In this document: one piece after another, positions 1 through 4,917 of the stretch
Layout: the number at the start of each line of letters is the position of its first letter
How positions within the stretch are numbered: position 1 is the stretch's first letter
Origin: Methanomicrobiales archaeon
GTDB taxonomy: Archaea; Halobacteriota; Methanomicrobia; Methanomicrobiales; Methanospirillaceae
Assembly: GCA_013415575.1 (NCBI GenBank)
Contig: JAAEES010000042.1
Span: 1 to 7,875, forward strand
Reading direction: 5' to 3'
DNA: 7,875 bases
The notes under the pieces: generated by a model
Seen by the model: only the letters and a program-made list of their open reading frames with translations
Database searches by the model: none
What the model was told of the DNA's origin: nothing
Program-made: the position numbers and the translations under genes

Positions 1-597
1 TCGATGGGGACCTGCGTCGCCCGGTACCTGCTCGAGGTGGAGGACGGGAAGACGCGGACGCATGCTGTCCGCCAGCTGATCGGCCTTGGCCCGGCCAACA
101 ATGGCTCGGCACTGGCTGAGCTCTTCAACCACCCGGTGCACGGGGAAATAGTCGCCAACAGGCTCCGCGGTGTCTTTGTCCCGAAAGGGTTTGATCCGCA
201 GACCGACCAAAGTGTCAGGGATGCACGACCGGACAGCCCTGTCATCCAGCGTCTCCGGACCGCCGGTCTGCGTCCAGATATCACCTACCGGGTGATCGTG
301 GGCACGAATCCCGAGGGAATCCCGGGATTTTTCCCCTGGTTTGAGGGGAGGACCTGGGAGATGGCGGAGGACGGGAGGTTTCGGGCAACACTGGAAGGAG
401 ACGGGGTGGTTGCCTTTCGGGAATCTGAACTGCCGGGTATCCCGATCGATATCATCCCGGCATCCCGTGGACAGGGGACACCGCCAGACCTGTTCTGCCA
501 CATCAATCTGCCGAGAAATCCCCTTATCATCGACCGGTTGGTGCAGTACCTGAAAGTCCCCAACGGATTTGGAGAAAAGTCAACGAAATCCGCTTAG
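1..597 (+). CDS. Alpha/beta-hydrolase lipase/esterase, C-terminal part (5' end outside window)
   Basis: Probable serine hydrolase acting on ester (lipid-like) substrates. The first in-window codon is TCG (Ser), followed by Met-Gly-Thr-Cys-Val-Ala-Arg-Tyr. This matches the region after the catalytic serine in a lipase nucleophile elbow (G-H-S-M-G-x-x-V-A-R-Y), so the ATG at base 4 is almost certainly internal and the gene starts upstream. Next comes a strand-and-turn segment, LIGLGPANNGS, resembling the LITLGTPHNGS block of class 2-like lipases. Counting the Ser as residue 1, the triad acid is probably Asp134 in EGDGVV and the triad His is His167 in FCHINLP, just before the last helix. The TAG stop is at 595-597. 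About 198 residues are visible, so roughly the N-terminal third to half is missing, including any signal peptide. Substrate cannot be told. The family call is fairly safe; the precise enzyme is not. Confidence 0.78.
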   Translation, partial: SMGTCVARYLLEVEDGKTRTHAVRQLIGLGPANNGSALAELFNHPVHGEIVANRLRGVFVPKGFDPQTDQSVRDARPDSPVIQRLRTAGLRPDITYRVIVGTNPEGIPGFFPWFEGRTWEMAEDGRFRATLEGDGVVAFRESELPGIPIDIIPASRGQGTPPDLFCHINLPRNPLIIDRLVQYLKVPNGFGEKSTKSA

Positions 598-610
598 ACT
601 GCCCAATGAG

Positions 611-619
611 TTTATTTAT
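611..619 (+). promoter_or_regulatory. Archaeal TATA box for mscL
   Basis: The run TTTATTTAT lies 42 bases ahead of the mscL ATG, in the short gap after the lipase stop. With the usual archaeal spacing of about 25 bases, transcription would start near 638-645, leaving a leader of about 20 bases that just includes the RBS. A second AT-rich run (CATATATC, 637-644) is too close to the ATG to serve as the TATA box. Inferred from sequence only. Confidence 0.5.
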
Positions 620-645
620 CCGGCCGCCTATTCACTCATATATCC

Positions 646-654
646 AAGGGGTGA
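646..654 (+). promoter_or_regulatory. Ribosome binding site of mscL
   Basis: AAGGGGTGA ends six bases before the ATG at 661. It carries the GGTGA core that pairs with the 3' end of archaeal 16S rRNA (anti-SD CACCUCC). It settles the mscL start, because the protein family also begins at this Met. Confidence 0.7.
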
Positions 655-660
655 AAAAAT

Positions 661-966
661 ATGGGTCTAATGCAGGAATTCATGGACTTTCTGTACGAGT
701 ACAAGGTCATCGGCCTTGCAGTGGCATTCATCATCGGTGTTGCCGCGACTGCGCTCATAAAATCGCTGGTTGATAATATCCTGATGCCAATCATCACGTT
801 CTTCATTCCCGGGGGCGACTGGCAGGAGGCCACGCTCGTCCTCGGGTCGATCATCATTGCGTGGGGCAAGTTCCTCGCCGACCTGATCTACTTCATCATC
901 GTGGCCTTCATTGTCTTCATCATCGCCAAGAAGGTGCTGAAAGAGGAGAAAGTTGCGAAGAAATAA
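661..966 (+). CDS. mscL: Large-conductance mechanosensitive channel MscL (short form)
   Basis: Stretch-activated pore of the cytoplasmic membrane that releases solutes during hypo-osmotic shock; the family forms homopentamers. The 101-residue product has an amphipathic N-terminal helix (about 2-14), TM1 (about 16-45) with the signature IGLAVAFIIGVAATALIKSL then DNILMPII, a very short extracellular loop (PGGDWQEATLVLG, about 50-62), TM2 (about 65-93) and a Lys-rich end. E. coli MscL has 136 residues; this form lacks the long loop and the C-terminal helical bundle. Aligned by eye to E. coli, Leu19 and Gly26 are kept, Gly22 is Ala and gate residue Val23 is Phe. The gene has its own TATA box, RBS and downstream T-tract, so it is probably monocistronic. 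Family assignment is very secure. Confidence 0.95.
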   Translation: MGLMQEFMDFLYEYKVIGLAVAFIIGVAATALIKSLVDNILMPIITFFIPGGDWQEATLVLGSIIIAWGKFLADLIYFIIVAFIVFIIAKKVLKEEKVAKK

Positions 967-968
967 GG

Positions 969-973
969 AAAAA
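969..973 (-). terminator. Possible T5 end of the minus-strand gene cluster
   Basis: On the minus strand a TTTTT run is met about 53 bases after the flavoprotein stop, just before the mscL stop codon on the other strand. It is the only T5 run I see downstream of any minus-strand gene here. It is short and unsupported by a hairpin, so this is a weak call. Confidence 0.25.
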
Positions 974-982
974 CTGGCCTAA

Positions 983-996
983 TTTTTCTTTCTTTT
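983..996 (+). terminator. Oligo-T transcription end of mscL
   Basis: TTTTTCTTTCTTTT begins 17 bases after the mscL stop, with no clear hairpin before it. T-rich stretches of this kind end transcription in archaea. It sits in the 59-base gap between the convergent mscL and flavoprotein genes. Confidence 0.55.
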
Positions 997-1025
997 GAAT
1001 AGAAATTTGTTAGATTGGATGAGTG

Positions 1026-1703
1026 CTATTTCTCGCCCGGCATCCACCCCATCTGGACGTACCAGTCGTATTCGTGGGCCCATCGGTCCTTGTTGAATCG
1101 GACGAGCTGGCAGAAGTACTCCCGGCGCTGGCGGTGGATCTCCTCCTGTTCCGGGTAGTGGTGCTCACCCCGGATCGACCCGGCGAGCGTCTTTCCGAGG
1201 GCGAGGGCCTCTTCCTCTGCCCGACCGAGGGCAGCAGGGTCCCGGCCGATGGCGACGCCTACGCCCCCGACCACGGTCGCCCCGAGGTTGGTGAGTACCC
1301 GGTTCATGTACCCGACCACCTCGTCCTGGCCGCTCCCTCCCGCGGTGCAGACCGAGCACCCATACTTGCCGGTGAGCATCTGGCAGTGGATGGCGTCGGC
1401 CATCCGGTCAAAGACCGCCTTTAAGGGTGCGGTGATCGAGTCAATGTAGTTCGGGGACCCGAGCACGATCCCGTCCGCTCCCATCATCCGGTCAAAGAGA
1501 TCCGGGAAGTCGTCCACGAGCGTGCACTCCCCGGTTGCATAGCAGGTCCCGCAAGCCGTGCAGTACTCTATCTGGAGGTCGCAGACGTCGATCAGCTCTG
1601 TATCGGCGCCTTCCGAGCGTGCAGCTTCCAGCACCGCCTTTACCAGCTGCAGTGTCCGGCTCTCCTCCCCGCGGGGGCTTGCATTCAGTCCGAGAACCTT
1701 CAT
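1026..1703 (-). CDS. Iron-sulfur flavoprotein (NADPH-dependent FMN reductase superfamily, Isf-like)
   Basis: Probable cytoplasmic FMN- and [4Fe-4S]-binding redox protein. Methanosarcina Isf, the archetype, takes electrons from ferredoxin and has been linked to O2/H2O2 reduction. From the ATG at 1703 (225 residues) the order is: the N-terminal flavin phosphate loop LNASPRGEESRT, the compact motif C48-x2-C51-x2-C54-x5-C60 fitting the Isf pattern CX2CX2CX4-7C, GSPNY (82-86) with ITAPLKAVFDR typical of FMN reductases, and an extra C116-x2-C119 pair in GCSVCTAGGSG. The tail of about 45 residues is charged and aromatic. A GTG at 1748 would add 15 residues and overlap the rsgA stop (GTGA), but the added RPGTLIPEGAPSRF does not resemble the family. 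The flavodoxin fold should begin at MKVLGLNASPR, so I prefer 1703. An AAGGTG lies 14 bases upstream, a rather long spacing. Electron donor and acceptor are unknown. Confidence 0.85.
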   Translation of the reverse strand: MKVLGLNASPRGEESRTLQLVKAVLEAARSEGADTELIDVCDLQIEYCTACGTCYATGECTLVDDFPDLFDRMMGADGIVLGSPNYIDSITAPLKAVFDRMADAIHCQMLTGKYGCSVCTAGGSGQDEVVGYMNRVLTNLGATVVGGVGVAIGRDPAALGRAEEEALALGKTLAGSIRGEHHYPEQEEIHRQRREYFCQLVRFNKDRWAHEYDWYVQMGWMPGEK

Positions 1704-1744
1704 AAAACGAGATGGTGCACCTTCCGGGATAAGCGTGCCGGGTC

Positions 1745-2839
1745 TCACCTGGATTTATCTTCCCGGAGCCTACGTGCCGTAATTCGTATTCCCCGATACC
1801 GCTTCTTCTCAAGCCTCTTTGCCCCGATACCGGCCTTCTCGGCCTGGAACTCGAGTTCCCGCATGAGCCGGCGGTAGCTTGCCAGCCGCTCCTCCGGGAG
1901 GGCTCCCCTCTCCACTGCCTCCCTGACCGCACAACCGGGCTCCTCCCCGTGCCTGCAGTCGCGGTAACGGCACCCGGCGGCAAGTGCGGTGATCTCGGGG
2001 AAGGTCTCCCCTATCCCTGCCGCGGCGTTCCCGAGCTGGATCTCCCGCAGCCCCGGGTTGTCGATGACCATCGCTCCCCCCGGAAGAAAGAAAAGCTGGC
2101 GGACTGTGGTGACGTGCCTTCCTTTCTCGTCCCTCTCCCGCACCGCCGCCGTCTCCTGCACCTCGCCGCAGAGGAGCGCATTGATAAGCGTGGACTTGCC
2201 GACGCCCGAAGAGCCGACAAGGGCGATGGTGGTGCCGGGAGCAAGGAAAGAGGAGAGTTCTTCCATCCCGGACCCCTCCCGGGCGCTCACTATAAGGACG
2301 GGTACGGCTCCCGCGATCGCGGCGGCCTTGCTCACGAGGGCCACGGGGTCCTCTGCGAGGTCAGACTTGTTGATCACGATGACCGGTCTGGCACCCGAGG
2401 CATGCACCACCGCAAGGTAGCGCTCGAGGCGGCGCAGGTTAAAGTCGGCTCCGGCAGCGGTCACCACGAAGACCAGGTCAATGTTGGCCGCAATCACCTG
2501 CTCGTCGCTCCCTTCGCCCGGCGCCCCGCGAAAGAGAGCAGACCGGCGGGGAAGAATATCGACGATCATGCAGGACCCGCTTTCGATCCCGCCTCCGAGC
2601 ACCACGAAGTCTCCGACTGCAGGAGCTCTCCCGAGCCGCCGGAGAGCGCCGGAAATCCCCACCCGGAGCGAGCCGGCCGGGACGAGCACGTCAAAGACCG
2701 TCCGGTGCTGGCACGAGACCCGTCCGGCAGTATAGGGACCGCGGTACCGGGAAAATGCCTCTTCCAGCCGCTCGTCCCAGCCAAGTTCCCGGAGGGTTGC
2801 CGGTCCTTCCGGCCCGCAGGAATCTCCCGTGATGCTCAT
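1745..2839 (-). CDS. rsgA: Ribosome small-subunit-dependent GTPase RsgA (YjeQ family)
   Basis: Circularly permuted GTPase. In bacteria RsgA binds the 30S subunit late in assembly and hydrolyses GTP; its role in archaea is less clear. The 364-residue product has an OB-fold-like N-terminal region (about 38-98) and then the permuted G motifs: G4 NKSD (157-160), G5 SAREG (185-189), G1 GSSGVGKST (209-217), G2 GRHVTT (240-245) and G3 DNPG (260-263). A zinc site C290-x4-C295-x-H297-x5-C303 follows, and the end is strongly basic (KRLEKKRYRG onward), as suits RNA contact. The ATG at 2839 is the only possible start: an in-frame TGA at 2870-2872 precedes it with no ATG, GTG or TTG between. No Shine-Dalgarno sequence precedes it, so translation may be leaderless or low. 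The TGA stop overlaps a possible GTG of the flavoprotein ORF. Sampled sequence here is GC-richer than in the kinase gene. Confidence 0.93.
   Translation of the reverse strand: MSITGDSCGPEGPATLRELGWDERLEEAFSRYRGPYTAGRVSCQHRTVFDVLVPAGSLRVGISGALRRLGRAPAVGDFVVLGGGIESGSCMIVDILPRRSALFRGAPGEGSDEQVIAANIDLVFVVTAAGADFNLRRLERYLAVVHASGARPVIVINKSDLAEDPVALVSKAAAIAGAVPVLIVSAREGSGMEELSSFLAPGTTIALVGSSGVGKSTLINALLCGEVQETAAVRERDEKGRHVTTVRQLFFLPGGAMVIDNPGLREIQLGNAAAGIGETFPEITALAAGCRYRDCRHGEEPGCAVREAVERGALPEERLASYRRLMRELEFQAEKAGIGAKRLEKKRYRGIRITARRLREDKSR
1752..1760 (-). promoter_or_regulatory. Possible TATA box for the flavoprotein gene
   Basis: AGATAAATC on the minus strand lies inside the last codons of rsgA, about 50 bases ahead of the ATG at 1703. 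A start of transcription about 25 bases downstream would leave a leader of roughly 25-30 bases and would exclude the GTG at 1748 from the message. Position fits, sequence match is only fair. Confidence 0.25.
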
Positions 2840-2932
2840 GTTCTCAGGAGAAAGGTGAACGCCGGGTTGTCAAATTCCTTTCCTAACAGGGAGGTGTTGC
2901 AGTGAGACGTGAAAAGGCGAGTTGCGATAATG

Positions 2933-4768
2933 TCAACTTTCTGATTCGTTTACCGCCGGTATGGTGAAGTGGAACGTCGACCCCCGGCCCAATTCCGATT
3001 CCACCCATATCCGCCCCCCCTGCCGCTCCACGATCCGTTTTACAATGGCCAGGCCGATACCTGTCCCGACGTACCGGTCCCTCGTATGCAGCCGCTGGAA
3101 GATGACAAATATCCGGTCGAAGTACTGGGGCTCGATCCCGAGCCCGTTGTCCTGGATATTGAACTGCCACATATCACCCGTCTTCTCCGCAGAGATGCGG
3201 ATGCGGGGCGGTTCATCCTCCCGCCGGTACTTGAGGGCATTGCTGATCAGGTTCTGGAACACCTGCCGGAGCTGCTGGGGATCTGCCTGCACGACCGGTA
3301 ACAGGTCATACGTGATCGTGGCACTCTCTTCCTTTATGATCGGGTTTAAGTGCAGGAGGGCCTGGGCCAGCACTTCTTCCGTGCGGATCGGTTGGAGCAC
3401 CTGGGCTTTACTGGTAATGCGTGAATATTCAAGGAGATCATGGATGAGGACCTGCATCCGCCTCCCGGCGTCCACGATGTATTGTATATACTCATCTGCC
3501 TCAGGATCAATCCTGCCCTCGTACTTGCGCTCCAGCAGCTGGGTGAAGGTCACGATGGTGCGGAGCGGTTCCTGCAGATCGTGGCTGGAGACATAGGCGA
3601 ACCGTTCCAGGTCTTCGTTGCTCCGTTTCAGGTGCTCGGCGTACTGTTTCATGGCTTCTTCCGCTTTCAGGCGCTCCGTATCTTCGATGATATACCCCTT
3701 GGTCACGACCAGATTCCCGGCAGCGTCAAAGATCCCAATGATGTTTTCGACCACATGAATCCGGGTCCCGTCCTGCCGTTTCCGGAACCTTTCGATATTT
3801 TCCAGCCGTTTTTCCTGCTGCAGGCGGTCGATGAGCTCCGCACGTTCCTCCTGGTGGAAGTAGGTCACAAGAATGTTTGCTGACTCTGCTTCCGCGACGG
3901 AGGCAAACCCGAACATCCGGGCAAATGCCGGGTTGCAGTCCAGGATCCGCCCATCCCTGGTGCAGATGAAGTCGGCCGAGATATCGTCGTCGACGAGGCT
4001 GCGGTACTTCGCTTCACTCTGTCGTATCGCCTCGTCCACCTCCTTGCGCTCGGTAATGTCACGAAGCATCCAGCGAAGGGATTGTACTGCAGCGTCCTCG
4101 GCATATGCGCTGGAGACATTTATTGACACTGTTACCGGCTCTTTTCTGAACGGCTGCACCCGCAGTTCACAATCGTGCTGGTTTTTTCCCCGGACTGCCT
4201 GGAATAGCAGGTTTTGAAAGTCTCCTTTGCACCCTTCTGCGAAAAAATGGACCAGATTTCGCGCTGGAAGACTGTCCTTGTGGATGCCAAACAGTGTCGC
4301 GGCCGCCGCATTGGCTTCCAGGATCCTGCCCGCATGATCGGTCACCAGATACCCCTCAGGGGCGGCATCGAAGAGATCATAGTAACGCTGGCGCTCCTGT
4401 TCGGCCTTGGTCCGGATAGAGGCCAGTTCCTCGTTCCGCCGGGTTAACTCCTGATTGATCTGGGTCAACTCTTCGTTCGTCAATCGGAGCTCCTCATTTG
4501 CTGCAGCCAGTTCCTCGGCATAGGTCTGGATCTGTGACTGCGCCTCCCAGTATTCGTACGTACCAACTTCGTTCATTGTTGCGCCTTTTCGGCGCACTGC
4601 ATTCTCCCGCTGGAGACGTGCGAGAATCCGTGACAAATCCCCGGCCTGCCTGTCCAGGATCTCCTGCACGCGAGACCGAACTGTGGGGGGGACTCCGTCC
4701 ACCTCATGGAAAAGCGCCTGAAGCTGTGCGCAATCTTCTTTAATCCGGATTATTGCCCTGAAATCCAT
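2933..4768 (-). CDS. Soluble PAS-PAS sensor histidine kinase
   Basis: Cytoplasmic sensor kinase of 611 residues with no membrane segment or signal peptide. Order: a helical N-terminal segment (1-75); a coiled coil of five EEL-x3-N-type heptads (85-119); PAS 1 (about 126-243, ending in the PAC-like LRDITERKE); PAS 2 (about 250-368); a HisKA dimerisation helix with the phosphorylated His396 in SSHDLQEPLRT; and a HATPase_c domain with N box N506-LISNALKY, G1 box D540-NGLGI and G2 box GTGIGLAI (568-575). All residues needed for autophosphorylation are present. It has no receiver domain, and no response regulator lies in the window, so its phosphate acceptor is unknown. It follows the CheB-CheR fusion by 149 bases in the same direction. 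The start at 4768 is favoured; Met65 (4574-4576) is an in-frame alternative. The PAS ligand or cofactor cannot be read from the sequence. Confidence 0.93.
   Translation of the reverse strand: MDFRAIIRIKEDCAQLQALFHEVDGVPPTVRSRVQEILDRQAGDLSRILARLQRENAVRRKGATMNEVGTYEYWEAQSQIQTYAEELAAANEELRLTNEELTQINQELTRRNEELASIRTKAEQERQRYYDLFDAAPEGYLVTDHAGRILEANAAAATLFGIHKDSLPARNLVHFFAEGCKGDFQNLLFQAVRGKNQHDCELRVQPFRKEPVTVSINVSSAYAEDAAVQSLRWMLRDITERKEVDEAIRQSEAKYRSLVDDDISADFICTRDGRILDCNPAFARMFGFASVAEAESANILVTYFHQEERAELIDRLQQEKRLENIERFRKRQDGTRIHVVENIIGIFDAAGNLVVTKGYIIEDTERLKAEEAMKQYAEHLKRSNEDLERFAYVSSHDLQEPLRTIVTFTQLLERKYEGRIDPEADEYIQYIVDAGRRMQVLIHDLLEYSRITSKAQVLQPIRTEEVLAQALLHLNPIIKEESATITYDLLPVVQADPQQLRQVFQNLISNALKYRREDEPPRIRISAEKTGDMWQFNIQDNGLGIEPQYFDRIFVIFQRLHTRDRYVGTGIGLAIVKRIVERQGGRIWVESELGRGSTFHFTIPAVNESES
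4412..4516 (-). repeat. Five-unit EEL-x3-N heptad repeat in the histidine kinase
   Basis: Residues 85-119 of the kinase form five consecutive seven-residue units: EELAAAN, EELRLTN, EELTQIN, QELTRRN, EELASIR. The DNA period is 21 bases but codons vary, so this is a protein-level repeat. It predicts a parallel coiled coil placed just before PAS 1. Confidence 0.85.
4580..4596 (-). other. GC-rich hairpin in the kinase coding region, just ahead of Met65
   Basis: In the message, TGCGCC and GGCGCA pair perfectly around the loop GAAAA. Three bases later comes the in-frame ATG of Met65. The stem codes for residues around Arg59-Ala63, so it may be chance, but it is a stable six-pair stem next to a possible internal start. 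Confidence 0.4.
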
Positions 4769-4775
4769 GAAAATC

Positions 4776-4795
4776 GGGAATATTGATCCATTCCC
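4776..4795 (-). promoter_or_regulatory. Hairpin in the kinase leader overlapping the only SD-like purine run
   Basis: GGGAAT and ATTCCC are perfect six-base inverted arms around an eight-base loop, ending seven bases before the kinase ATG. The arm nearer the 5' end of the message lies in AAGGGAATGG, the only purine-rich run that could act as a ribosome binding site. Pairing could therefore hide it. Structure is seen; a regulatory role is inferred. Confidence 0.35.
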
Positions 4796-4803
4796 TTAAC
4801 CAG

Positions 4804-4835
4804 AGGGTATAGTATCATCAGGGTATTCTTATACC
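4804..4835 (-). promoter_or_regulatory. Promoter-like repeats upstream of the histidine kinase
   Basis: On the minus strand GGTATAAGAAT (4835-4825) is a TATA-like box about 60 bases ahead of the kinase ATG, giving an expected leader of about 37 bases. A second AT-rich run, ACTATACCC, follows at 4812-4804. On the plus strand AGGGTAT occurs twice as direct repeats 16 bases apart (4804-4810 and 4820-4826), and GGTAT/ATACC form a perfect inverted pair with a four-base gap (4822-4835). The layout could be a promoter with operator sites. No regulator is identified. Confidence 0.4.
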
Positions 4836-4881
4836 TGTTGGTCACCGGGGAATAATCAGAACCCTTTGCACATCATCCGAT

Positions 4882-4891
4882 GCAATATTGC
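4882..4891. repeat. Ten-base perfect palindrome in the CheB-CheR/kinase gap
   Basis: GCAATATTGC is fully self-complementary and lies about 27 bases after the stop of the CheB-CheR fusion. No T-tract follows it on the minus strand, so it does not look like a terminator. A protein-binding site is possible but unsupported. Confidence 0.3.
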
Positions 4892-4917
4892 TCAGTGTAT
4901 TGATGAGATGGGCTGGA

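Noticed and set aside
4..6. ATG at base 4 as the true start of the lipase-like gene
   Set aside because: The preceding codon is Ser and the context reads as the nucleophile elbow S-M-G of an alpha/beta hydrolase. A start here would remove the catalytic serine.
1949..2905. 318-codon open frame on the plus strand opposite rsgA
   Set aside because: It lies antisense to a strongly supported rsgA in GC-rich sequence where stops are rare. Its product is low in hydrophobic core patterns and matches no family I recognise.
2840..2932. Promoter or RBS for rsgA in the gap after the kinase
   Set aside because: On the minus strand I find no TATA-like run and no GGAGG/GGTGA element at proper spacing. The visible GGTGA and GGAGGTG elements are on the opposite strand.
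2889..2967. Good SD-like GGGAGGTG (2889-2896) followed by GTG at 2902 and a 21-codon plus-strand frame
   Set aside because: The frame overlaps the 3' end of the kinase gene in antisense, encodes only 21 residues with no visible feature, and has no clear TATA box ahead.
4882..4891. Palindrome GCAATATTGC as a terminator of the CheB-CheR gene
   Set aside because: The half-sites leave no loop and no T-tract follows on the minus strand.
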